Positions 36,563-43,685 of a stretch of 64,000 bases of DNA are shown in pieces. Source of the DNA: a virus. The stretch covers positions 62,001 to 126,000 of the IMG/VR virus record IMGVR_UViG_3300020419_001178; one strand, written 5' to 3'. The notes beneath the pieces are model-generated. The model was not told the origin of the DNA and searched no databases. It saw nothing but the letters and a program-made list of their open reading frames with translations. The position numbers and the translations under genes are program-made. How positions within the stretch are numbered: the stretch's first letter is position 1; each line of letters opens with the position of its first letter.

Positions 36563-38287
36563 ATGAGCTGGAAAAGATATTTTAACACGTTGGATGCTGA
36601 TGGATCAAATAGTCCATTAAGTGTAGCCGGAAACCAACCAGGTCCAGCAAGAACCAATTATTCAAGTTTTTTACCTGACGTGTATACAGGAGCACCTAAC
36701 AGGGTAGAACGTTACGGACAATATAATGTAATGGATCAAGATTCTGAGGTAAATGGTGCTTTGGACATACTAGCAGAATTCTGTACGCAACTTAATACAC
36801 AAAACAAAACCTCATTTACAATAGATTTTAAACAAACAGCTACCGGTTCTGAAATAAAGATCATTGAACAATATTTACAGCAGTGGCATAGACAACAAAA
36901 TTTTGAAACTAGAATGTTCAAAATTGTTAGAAACGTATTTAAATTTGGAGATTCTTTTTTCATAAGAGATCCCGAAACAAAAACTTGGTACCATGTTGAT
37001 CCAGCAAAAGTTTCAAGCATAATTGTAAACGAGTCTGAAGGCAAAAAGCCTGAGCAGTATATTATTAGAGACATTAATCTAAACTTTGTTGATAAGGTTG
37101 CTACAACTCCTTACACTACAAACGGTAATGTTACAGGTGGTGGTGACGGTTACTTAACCGGCGGTGTTAGAGGTATGGTTGGTAACACACAAACTTCAGG
37201 ATCAAGTGCGGGTAGATTTGGTCACGACAAAACAAAAGAAATTGCTGTCAACGCTGAACACATGATACATTTAAGTTTGAGTGAAGGACTAGACAACAAC
37301 GCACCATTTGGAAACAGTTTATTAGAAGGTATATTTAAAGTATACAAACAAAAAGAATTACTTGAAGATGCTATTATTATTTACAGAACACAGAGAGCGC
37401 CGGAAAGAAGAGTCTTTTATGTTGATGTAGGTAACATGCCAAGTCACTTGGCAATGCAGTTCGTAGAACGTGTGAAAACGGAAATCCATCAAAGACGTAT
37501 ACCGTCAAAATCAGGTGGAGGCACAAGTGTAATCGATAGTGCTTATAATCCACTTTCAACAAATGAAGATTACTTCTTTCCGCAAACAGCAGAAGGACGT
37601 GGATCTAAAGTTGAAACATTACCAGGTGGTACTAACCTAGGTGAGATTGATGATCTAAAATACTTTACTAACAAACTTGTTAGAGGTTTACGTATTCCAA
37701 GTTCATACTTACCAGCCGCGGCACAGGATGAAGGACAAAGTTCATTTAACGATGGTAGAGTTGGTACAGCTTTTATTCAAGAACTAAGATTTAACAAATA
37801 CTGTGAGCGTTTACAAAACTTGCTAGTAGAAGTTTTTAACCAAGAATTTAAAAGATATCTAATGGAAAAGGGCATTAATATAGATTTAGCTATGTTTGAT
37901 ATTATGTTCCAACCTCCACAAAACTTTGCTAGTTACAGACAAAGTGAATTAGACAATCAACGTATTGGAACATTCACACAGATACAAGCTATTCCTTTTA
38001 TGAGTAATAGATATGCTATGAAACGTTTCCTAGGAATGTCAGAATCAGAACTTGCTGAAAATGAAAGACTATGGAAAGAAGAAAATGATGAAAATATTAC
38101 AACTCCAACTAATGCGAGTGGAGAAATGAGAGGCGCAGGTATAAGTGGCGCAGGAATAGAGGCCGATCTTGGAGGAGCAGAAGACACAGTTCCAGAAGAG
38201 GGAGGAGAGGACATAACAGTAGGTCAAGGAGACACAGCGGCTCCTGATCCAGCAACAGCAGGGGCACCGGATACACCTCCGGCATAA
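36563..38287 (+). CDS. 20: Portal vertex protein gp20
   Basis: A 574-residue portal, near the T4 length (524). Characteristic segments: YGQYNVMDQDSEVNGALDIL (residues about 50-70), MFKIVRNVFKFGDSFF (about 113), IYRTQRAPERRVFYVDVGNM (about 273-292), QRRIPSKSGG, DYFFPQTAEGRGSKVETLPGG and IDDLKYFTNKLVRGLRIPSSY. Portals form the dodecameric ring through which DNA is packaged and ejected. The C-terminal about 60 residues are acidic and Gly/Ala/Pro-rich, probably flexible. Its TAA stop is inside a CATAAATA late box for the next gene. Confidence 0.97.
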   Translation: MSWKRYFNTLDADGSNSPLSVAGNQPGPARTNYSSFLPDVYTGAPNRVERYGQYNVMDQDSEVNGALDILAEFCTQLNTQNKTSFTIDFKQTATGSEIKIIEQYLQQWHRQQNFETRMFKIVRNVFKFGDSFFIRDPETKTWYHVDPAKVSSIIVNESEGKKPEQYIIRDINLNFVDKVATTPYTTNGNVTGGGDGYLTGGVRGMVGNTQTSGSSAGRFGHDKTKEIAVNAEHMIHLSLSEGLDNNAPFGNSLLEGIFKVYKQKELLEDAIIIYRTQRAPERRVFYVDVGNMPSHLAMQFVERVKTEIHQRRIPSKSGGGTSVIDSAYNPLSTNEDYFFPQTAEGRGSKVETLPGGTNLGEIDDLKYFTNKLVRGLRIPSSYLPAAAQDEGQSSFNDGRVGTAFIQELRFNKYCERLQNLLVEVFNQEFKRYLMEKGINIDLAMFDIMFQPPQNFASYRQSELDNQRIGTFTQIQAIPFMSNRYAMKRFLGMSESELAENERLWKEENDENITTPTNASGEMRGAGISGAGIEADLGGAEDTVPEEGGEDITVGQGDTAAPDPATAGAPDTPPA

Positions 38288-38290
38288 ATA
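38283..38290 (+). promoter_or_regulatory. Late promoter CATAAATA overlapping gp20 stop
   Basis: CATAAATA includes the TAA stop of gp20 (38285-38287) and lies 6 bases before the next ATG at 38296. The short distance means a leader of almost no length, or use for the following genes only. Confidence 0.4.
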
Positions 38291-38295
38291 GTTAC

Positions 38296-38538
38296 ATGAT
38301 ACTACGAGAATTTTTTTATTTTGATAAACAAACATTTGAACCTGTTGAAGACAAGTCCTATGATGCCGTTGATGACGAAAGTATTGTCAAACGTGACGAC
38401 ACGAGAAAAACTAGACTTTCATTAAAACAAATTAATAAAGCTCGTAAAGCGTCAGAATTCCATCAAGAAGAAAAAGATAAGGAACTAGACTTTATACGTC
38501 AGATGTACGGAATACAGGCACAACCAGAAGCCCTTTAG
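38296..38538 (+). CDS. Small protein between portal and prohead genes, 80 aa
   Basis: An 80-residue charged protein (LREFFYFDKQTFEP, then TRLSLKQINKARKASEFHQEE, ending DFIRQMYGI). Its size and place, directly after gp20, match T4 gp67 (80 residues, prohead core), but I cannot confirm sequence homology. The last 40 residues form a charged helix. The following gene starts 10 bases downstream, with its ribosome site (AGGAG) overlapping this stop codon. Confidence 0.75.
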   Translation: MILREFFYFDKQTFEPVEDKSYDAVDDESIVKRDDTRKTRLSLKQINKARKASEFHQEEKDKELDFIRQMYGIQAQPEAL

Positions 38539-38547
38539 GAGTGTTTC

Positions 38548-39147
38548 ATGACCGTAGCTTTCGTGATAGGCAATGGCGAAAGTCGTAAAGACTTAGACTT
38601 ACATCCACTTAGAAATTACGGCAAAGTATATGCTTGTAATGCAGTTTTCCGACACTATCAACCCGATTATCTAGTAGCAGTAGACGTAAAAATGATACTG
38701 GAAATAAATCAACACAAATGGCAAATGGAAAACGAGGTATGGACTAACCCTAATAAACAGTACCACGGATTTCAAGGATTCAATTTTTTTCAACCTAGCA
38801 AGGGTTGGAGTAGTGGCCCTACAGCATTATGGTTGGCAAGCACCCATAAACATGATACAATTTACATATTAGGTTTTGATTTTCATGGTAAGGCTGACGA
38901 CAAAGGACAGCGTACTAAGGTAAATAATTTGTACGCAGGAACACACAATTACAAAAGATCAGGTGAACCAGCTACGTATTTTGGCAACTGGGAAAGGCAA
39001 ACTGCTTCTACTTGTGAAGCACACGCAGGAACTAAATACATTAGGATAGTTGAAGACGGTGACGATTTTGTACCTAAGCAATTGAAGAAAGTAAGTAATT
39101 TATCTCATATCACATTAAGTGAATTTAAGAGATATTATGATTTTTGA
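38548..39147 (+). CDS. Putative MptE/DUF115-like or glycosyltransferase-like protein
   Basis: A 199-residue protein with an N-terminal nucleotide-binding-like turn, VAFVIGNGESRKDLDL, then YACNAVFRHYQPDYLVAVD (residues about 30-48), WSSGPTALWLA (about 90-100) and TIYILGFDFHG (about 108-118). The GNGxSR turn with a following xxCNAxxxxxxPDYLVAVD block is like proteins of the DUF115/MptE-like or sialyltransferase-like type, which act on nucleotide-linked substrates. It is unusual for a gene of this kind to sit between portal and scaffold genes. An AGGAG ribosome site is 8 bases before ATG. The substrate is unknown and the family call tentative. Confidence 0.6.
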   Translation: MTVAFVIGNGESRKDLDLHPLRNYGKVYACNAVFRHYQPDYLVAVDVKMILEINQHKWQMENEVWTNPNKQYHGFQGFNFFQPSKGWSSGPTALWLASTHKHDTIYILGFDFHGKADDKGQRTKVNNLYAGTHNYKRSGEPATYFGNWERQTASTCEAHAGTKYIRIVEDGDDFVPKQLKKVSNLSHITLSEFKRYYDF

Positions 39148-39155
39148 TACCAAGA

Positions 39156-39178
39156 TGTCAAAAAACCCCGTTTTGACA
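39156..39178. promoter_or_regulatory. Inverted repeat overlapping a -35 box
   Basis: TGTCAAAA (39156-39163) and TTTTGACA (39171-39178) are perfect 8-bp arms with a 7-base loop, AACCCCG. The right arm supplies the TTGACA -35 box of the promoter at 39173-39201. It could be an operator for a dyad-binding repressor, the stem of a weak terminator for the upstream operon, or both. Confidence 0.6.
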
Positions 39179-39201
39179 CCATTTTCCACGTATTTTATAA
39201 T
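39173..39201 (+). promoter_or_regulatory. Consensus sigma-70 promoter for prohead-core gene
   Basis: TTGACA (39173-39178), 17 bases, TATAAT (39196-39201). The third perfect host-type promoter. The ATG of the acidic core protein lies 55 bases after the -10 box, preceded by AGGAG. A host-type promoter directly before head genes is unexpected if those are purely late. Confidence 0.88.
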
Positions 39202-39255
39202 AAAAGTGTAAATATTACTGACAGCCTTACACCATTAACATGACAGGAGAAACAA

Positions 39256-40242
39256 ATGGCAGATCAATCAAAACTAGAGCAAATGCTCGAAAAATTAGTT
39301 AACAATGATCGCGATGGCGCGGATTCATTGTTTCACGAGTTTGTAATCGAAAAATCACGTGGCATTTATGAAAAAATGCTAGAAGATGATCTTAAAGATC
39401 TTGAAGTAGACGAAGCATCTAAGAAAAAAGATGACGAAAAAGATCACGATAAAAAAGACAAAAAAATGAAAGAAGAGTCAGACGAAGAAGTTGACGAAGC
39501 TTCAGATGATGAAGAAGTTGACGAAGCTTCAAATGATGACGAAGAAGTAGACGAAGCATCAGACGAAGAAACTGACGAAAATATGGAAATTACACCAGAA
39601 GCTGACCCAATGGGCGGCGATGCCTCTGACGATATGATGAAAGATATCGAAGCAGACGGCGATGATGGTGATATGGACGGCGACATGGGCGGCGATGAAG
39701 AAGAAATCGAAGACCGTGTAGTTGATCTAGAAGATGCTCTTGATGACCTAAAAGCTGAATTTGAAAAAATGATGGCTGATAAAGGTGGCGAAGACGACAT
39801 GGATGACATGGACGATGATGCCGCTGATATGGATATGGGTGATAAAGAGAAGGAAGATGAAGCATTTATGCCAACTTCCGAACTTAGCGGTGAAGAACTT
39901 CCAGTAGAAGACATGGAGCCAGCATACGAAGGCAAAAAGTCACAACAGGAAGTAATGCGTGAATATGTTAATAAAGTTGCTATGCCTAAAGGCGAAGACA
40001 ACAAAGCTAAAAGCCCAGTAGCAGGTGCTAATAATATGGGTGGAACAGCAAGTAACATAGCACAAGGCGGCGAAGGTGATACAAAAGGTTCAGGACAAAC
40101 TCCTAAAATTGAAGACATGGGGAATGTTAACAAACCAGGTAACACTAAAGCTCCAAGCATGAACAAAGCTAATGGCCACGGTGCTGAGAAAAAAGGCGCA
40201 GGCGAAACAGGTACTGATACTAAATCACCTATCGGTAGCTAA
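39256..40242 (+). CDS. Acidic prohead-core/scaffold-associated protein, 328 aa
   Basis: Residues 1-45 form a helical domain (LEQMLEKLVNNDRDGADSLF, then HEFVIEKSRGIYEKML) of the kind seen at the start of prohead core proteins of marine T4-like phages. Residues about 55-220 are extremely Asp/Glu-rich with repeats of DEEVDEAS and GDDGDMDGDMGG. The C-terminal about 80 residues are Gly/Asn/Lys-rich. Low-complexity acidic stretches are typical of internal scaffold components that are later cleaved. Placed before the protease gp21 and scaffold gp22, it is probably the counterpart of T4 gp67/gp68. The unusually long antisense open frame here is a by-product of this composition. Confidence 0.72.
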   Translation: MADQSKLEQMLEKLVNNDRDGADSLFHEFVIEKSRGIYEKMLEDDLKDLEVDEASKKKDDEKDHDKKDKKMKEESDEEVDEASDDEEVDEASNDDEEVDEASDEETDENMEITPEADPMGGDASDDMMKDIEADGDDGDMDGDMGGDEEEIEDRVVDLEDALDDLKAEFEKMMADKGGEDDMDDMDDDAADMDMGDKEKEDEAFMPTSELSGEELPVEDMEPAYEGKKSQQEVMREYVNKVAMPKGEDNKAKSPVAGANNMGGTASNIAQGGEGDTKGSGQTPKIEDMGNVNKPGNTKAPSMNKANGHGAEKKGAGETGTDTKSPIGS

Positions 40243-40260
40243 TTGAGGACTAAAGGGTAG

Positions 40261-40899
40261 ATGTTAAACTTAACTGAAACGCTATCATTCGACCAAGCAA
40301 AAATGGTCGTGGAGCAAACCGAAAATAAAGATACGGGTGGTAAGGACTTGTATCTTAAAGGTATTTGCATCCAAGGTGGTGTACGTAATGCTAATCAAAG
40401 AGTATATCCTGTGAATGAAATCGGTAGAGCTGTCAACACGCTCAACGATCAAATACAAGGCGGATATAGTGTACTTGGTGAAGTAGATCATCCAGACGGA
40501 CTCAACATTAACCTGGATCGTGTATCACACATGATAACTGAAATGTGGATGGACGGACCAAATGGTTACGGAAAACTTAAAGTAATTCCTACCCCGATGG
40601 GACAACTAGTAAAAACAATGCTGGAAAGCGGAGTTAAAATAGGTGTTTCATCTAGGGGTTCAGGAAATGTAAGTGAAGACGGAAGCGGAGAAGTTAGCGA
40701 GTTTGAAATTATAACTGTTGACTGTGTCGCACAACCAAGTGCTCCGGGAGCATATCCAACTCCCATTTATGAGCATTTGATGAATACAAAACATGGCTAC
40801 AAGGCATTCAATATGGCTCGTGAGTTAAAACACGATGAAAAGGCACAAAAGTATCTAAAGGACTCGTTGGTAAACATTATCAGCGGGCTCAGCAATTAG
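40261..40899 (+). CDS. 21: Prohead core protease gp21
   Basis: A 212-residue protein, same length class as T4 gp21 (212). It has the fold and catalytic elements of the T4/herpesvirus-type prohead protease: GEVDHPDG with His77, IGVSSRGSG with the nucleophile Ser130 or Ser131, and the upstream NQRVYPVNEI segment. It cleaves scaffold and capsid proteins after L/I-x-E sites during head maturation. It lies in the conserved order core protein, gp21, gp22, gp23, with short gaps and good ribosome sites for the next genes. Confidence 0.95.
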   Translation: MLNLTETLSFDQAKMVVEQTENKDTGGKDLYLKGICIQGGVRNANQRVYPVNEIGRAVNTLNDQIQGGYSVLGEVDHPDGLNINLDRVSHMITEMWMDGPNGYGKLKVIPTPMGQLVKTMLESGVKIGVSSRGSGNVSEDGSGEVSEFEIITVDCVAQPSAPGAYPTPIYEHLMNTKHGYKAFNMARELKHDEKAQKYLKDSLVNIISGLSN

Positions 40900-40909
40900 G
40901 AGAAACAAA

Positions 40910-42010
40910 ATGTTAGATGCACTGAAAAATCTCTTCGAAAACAACGCTATTTCAGAAGAAATCAGAGCAGAAATCGAAAAGGCTTGGAACGATAGGGTAA
41001 ATGAAAACCGATTACAGGCGACAGCAGAGCTACGTGAAGAGTTTGCTCAAAAGTATGAGCATGACAAGCAGACAATGGTGGAAGCTATTGATAAAATGCT
41101 TGAAGACAGACTAGGCGCGGAGATTACTGAGTTTGCGGACGATCGTCATAAACTAGCTGAAGCAAGAGCAAAGTATGCAGTAGCAATGCGTGAAAACGCA
41201 GATCTATTGAAGAACTTTGTTGTTGGCCAACTAGGTAAAGAAGTAGGCGAATTGCACGAAGACCAGAAGGCTATGGCAGGTAAGTTCCAAAAACTTGAAG
41301 ATTTCATTGTTGATTCTTTATCAAAAGAAATCGCAGAGTTCTACGAAGATAAAAGAGATTTGGCAGAAACAAAAGTACGTTTAGTACGTGAAGCCAAAAA
41401 TCATCTAGCTAAAGTTAAAGGCAAATTCATCAAGGATGCGACTACAGTTGTAGCAGAAACAGTTGAAAAAGGTCTAAAGAAAGAGATCGGACAACTTAAA
41501 GAAGATATAGATTCAGCTCGTAAGAATGACTTTGGTAGAAAGATTTTCGAATCTTTTGCTAATGAATACTCACAGAGCTATCTAAATGAGAAGTCAGAAA
41601 CTGCTAAACTACTTAAAGTTGTAGACTTGAAGGACAAGCAATTAGCAGAAGCTAAAGTTAAAGCTAGTGAACAGAAAGCACTAGTTGAATCTAAACAGCA
41701 AGAAATTGCTAAAGTAACTGATTCAGCTAAGAGAGCAGAAGTCATTGGCGAACTTATTGCTCCTTTGAATAAGAAGCAAAAAGAAATCATGACAGATTTG
41801 CTGGAATCTGTACAGACAGTTAAACTAAAGTCACAGTTTGACAAGTACATACCAAGCGTAATAGCAGGTGATAAACCAGCGAAGGACACCAAGGCGACGT
41901 TAACAGAAGGCACAGAAGTTACAGGCAATAAAGAAAATAATGACATAGATGCAGGTTCGTCTAACACAGATAATGTGATAGACATTAGAAGACTTGCAGG
42001 ATTAAACTAA
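40910..42010 (+). CDS. 22: Prohead scaffold protein gp22
   Basis: A 366-residue, almost entirely helical and charged protein (repeated KLAEARAKYA, LVREAKNHLAKV and similar heptad-like segments). It starts LDALKNLFENNAISEEI, similar to gp22 of other T4-like phages. gp22 is the major core scaffold around which the capsid assembles and is destroyed by gp21. The Asn/Ser-rich C-terminus ends before a RRLAGLN tail. AGGAG precedes the ATG by 8 bases. Length is somewhat above T4 gp22 (269). Confidence 0.9.
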   Translation: MLDALKNLFENNAISEEIRAEIEKAWNDRVNENRLQATAELREEFAQKYEHDKQTMVEAIDKMLEDRLGAEITEFADDRHKLAEARAKYAVAMRENADLLKNFVVGQLGKEVGELHEDQKAMAGKFQKLEDFIVDSLSKEIAEFYEDKRDLAETKVRLVREAKNHLAKVKGKFIKDATTVVAETVEKGLKKEIGQLKEDIDSARKNDFGRKIFESFANEYSQSYLNEKSETAKLLKVVDLKDKQLAEAKVKASEQKALVESKQQEIAKVTDSAKRAEVIGELIAPLNKKQKEIMTDLLESVQTVKLKSQFDKYIPSVIAGDKPAKDTKATLTEGTEVTGNKENNDIDAGSSNTDNVIDIRRLAGLN

Positions 42011-42020
42011 GGAGAAAAAC

Positions 42021-43208
42021 ATGTCAGAACTACTAGAAAGTCGCTGGCAGGATACGAAAACTGCACTTCTAGAAGGCCTCGAAGGCAATAAAAAGTCAGT
42101 TATGGGTGTTACATTAGAAAACACTCGTAAGTACTTGGCTGAGGCCGCAACAGCAGGTGCATCTAGTGCAGGCAACGTTGCTACACTAAACAGAGTGATC
42201 CTTCCAGTAATAAGAAGGGTTATGCCTACGGTTATCGCTAACGAATTAGTTGGTGTACAACCTATGACAGGCCCTGTGGGACAAATCCACACACTAAGAG
42301 TAAGATATGCTGACAGTATGGCATCATCTGCAACAGCTACTACAGCAGGCGAAGAGGCATTAAGCCCATTCAAAATTGCTGAGGGCTATTCAGGTGCTGG
42401 CGATGCGGCTACTTACAACGACAAAACAGCTAACACAACAGCTTCTTTAGAAGGTGTAGCTGGTAAGAGATTGTCAATTCAGATCTTAAAGCAAACAGTC
42501 GAAGCAAAAACCAGAAAGCTATCAGCTAGATGGACTTTTGAAGCGGCTCAAGATGCTCAAGCTCAACAAGGTATTGATATCGAAGCAGAAATTATGGCGG
42601 CATTGGCGCAAGAAATTACTGCTGAAATTGACCAAGAGATTCTTTCATCTCTACGTACTTTGGCTGGAACAGTCGAAACTTACGATCAGGCGGCGGTAAG
42701 CGGTACAGCAACTTTCGTTGGTGACGAACATGCGGCATTAGCTGTTCAAATCAACAGAGTGGCAAACTTAATTGCGGCTAGAACAAGACGTGGTGCTGGT
42801 AACTACGCAGTGGTATCACCATTTGCGTTAACATTACTACAGTCTGCTACAACTTCAGCGTTTGCAAGAACAACTGAAGGTACTTTTGAAGCTCCAACTA
42901 ACACTAAAATGGTTGGTACACTTAACGGTGCGATGAAAGTATACGTAGACGCTTATGCGGCGGATAGTACAGAAGTATTGATTGGATACAAAGGTTCAAG
43001 TGAATCTGATGCTCCAGCATTCTACTGTCCATACATTCCGTTAATGTCAAGTGGCGTTGTATTAGATCCAAGCACATTTGAACCAGTAGTGTCATTTATG
43101 ACAAGATATGGTTACATTGAGCTATCTAATGTGGCATCATCACTTGGTAACGCGGCTGATTACCTTGGCGCAGTAGCAATTACTAACGGCAACGTATCAT
43201 TTAGCTAA
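42021..43208 (+). CDS. 23: Major capsid protein gp23
   Basis: A 395-residue HK97-fold capsid protein of the gp23 family. Recognised segments are ARKxx-type helix ILPVIRRVMPTVIANELVGV, QPMTGPVGQIHTLRVRY (residues about 75-95), VEAKTRKLSARWTFEAAQD (about 157-175) and YIELSNVASSLG near the end. It is well short of T4 gp23 (521). A likely gp21 cleavage site is LAE after residue 41 (YLAE followed by AATAG), fitting L/I-x-E. It has a strong AAGGAG site and is followed by an intrinsic terminator at 43230, so high expression and defined transcript end are likely. Confidence 0.96.
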   Translation: MSELLESRWQDTKTALLEGLEGNKKSVMGVTLENTRKYLAEAATAGASSAGNVATLNRVILPVIRRVMPTVIANELVGVQPMTGPVGQIHTLRVRYADSMASSATATTAGEEALSPFKIAEGYSGAGDAATYNDKTANTTASLEGVAGKRLSIQILKQTVEAKTRKLSARWTFEAAQDAQAQQGIDIEAEIMAALAQEITAEIDQEILSSLRTLAGTVETYDQAAVSGTATFVGDEHAALAVQINRVANLIAARTRRGAGNYAVVSPFALTLLQSATTSAFARTTEGTFEAPTNTKMVGTLNGAMKVYVDAYAADSTEVLIGYKGSSESDAPAFYCPYIPLMSSGVVLDPSTFEPVVSFMTRYGYIELSNVASSLGNAADYLGAVAITNGNVSFS

Positions 43209-43229
43209 TACCTAAACGACGACAAATTT

Positions 43230-43258
43230 AAAAGGGCGGCTTATGTCGCCCTTTTTTT
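43230..43258 (+). terminator. Intrinsic terminator after gp23
   Basis: AAAGGGCG pairs with CGCCCTTT, extended by A30-T55 and by an inner G-U and C-G pair that leave a TTAT loop, followed by a run of seven T. It begins 22 bases after the gp23 stop. A clear Rho-independent terminator. Confidence 0.92.
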
Positions 43259-43291
43259 ATGGATTTTGGTAAACAAAATACAAAAAAAGTG

Positions 43292-43320
43292 TTGACAAAT
43301 GCTTTTTTCTCTGTTATATT
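43292..43320 (+). promoter_or_regulatory. Sigma-70 promoter for the structured RNA
   Basis: TTGACA (43292-43297), 17 bases, TATATT (43315-43320), five of six in the -10 box. It lies directly after the gp23 terminator, so it must drive a separate transcript starting near 43327. Confidence 0.85.
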
Positions 43321-43326
43321 GTATAC

Positions 43327-43583
43327 ATAAGCTAGAAACTTGTAGCTAGAGTTTTTAAATAGTGCAAGGAAGAGGCGTTTACCAGAGCGTCGAACTTGAC
43401 TAGTTAGGGGTGGTACCCAGGCTTGGTAGTAGAAATACGCTGAGTCACATCGCTCTCCCGAGCGGAACTAGGTTCCCTGGTTATCAGAATGGCATCTGTG
43501 GCGAGGGGTTGTAGGTATAACCGAGTCCTACCTATTATTGCTTATTTTAAAAGGTGTGCAAGGAAACTTGTATACCTTTTTCC
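43327..43583 (+). ncRNA. Independent structured small RNA, about 257 nt, family unknown
   Basis: Between a consensus-like promoter and an excellent intrinsic terminator there is no open frame of note, and base composition is about 50% G+C, well above flanking genes. Hairpins seen directly: AGCTA/TAGCT near 43330-43348; GGCG/CGTC near 43374-43391; CGCTC-TCCC-GAGCG near 43451-43464; GGAAC-TAG-GTTCC near 43464-43476; GTAGG/CCTAC near 43511-43531. Two 10-base sequences occur twice: GAAACTTGTA at 43335 and 43563, and GTGCAAGGAA at 43362 and 43556, so the 5' end contains copies of both terminator arms. No tRNA, tmRNA, 6S or RNase P signature was found. A regulatory or host-targeting role is possible; function is unknown. 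Confidence 0.8.
43549..43583 (+). terminator. Strong intrinsic terminator of the structured RNA
   Basis: A 14-bp stem including two G-U pairs (AAAAGGTGTGCAAG with CTTGTATACCTTTT), closed by a GAAA tetraloop and followed by more T. The two G-U pairs fix the direction as plus strand. Confidence 0.92.
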
Positions 43584-43589
43584 TTTTGT

Positions 43590-43597
43590 GATAAATA
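43590..43597 (+). promoter_or_regulatory. Late promoter GATAAATA
   Basis: GATAAATA, one mismatch to consensus, directly after the RNA terminator and 89 bases before the next gene. It is the likely late start for the structural gene at 43686. Confidence 0.65.
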
Positions 43598-43631
43598 CAA
43601 TGTCTAAGAGAGAACCTCTAAGATGAGGACT

Positions 43632-43669
43632 TATGCTGTTTAACCCACAGCGTAGACCTAGAACGTCTA
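43632..43669 (+). promoter_or_regulatory. Structured leader of the 43686 gene
   Basis: TATGCTGT (43632-43639) pairs with ACAGCGTA (43647-43654), eight pairs including one G-U. An overlapping alternative stem is TAGAC (43653-43657) with GTCTA (43665-43669). The two share two bases, so they may exclude each other. The AAGGAG ribosome site (43674) follows just after. Confidence 0.5.
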
Positions 43670-43685
43670 ACATAAGGAGAAAAAA

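Noticed and set aside
39444-40166. 240-residue minus-strand open frame antisense to the acidic core protein
   Set aside because: Its Ser-rich sequence is the mirror of GAX/GAX codons of an Asp/Glu-rich gene; it has no ribosome site and sits in the middle of a conserved head operon.
43327-43583. tRNA or tmRNA-like element in the RNA after gp23
   Set aside because: The GTAGG...CCTAC stem has an 11-base loop, no TTCRA T loop and no acceptor stem.
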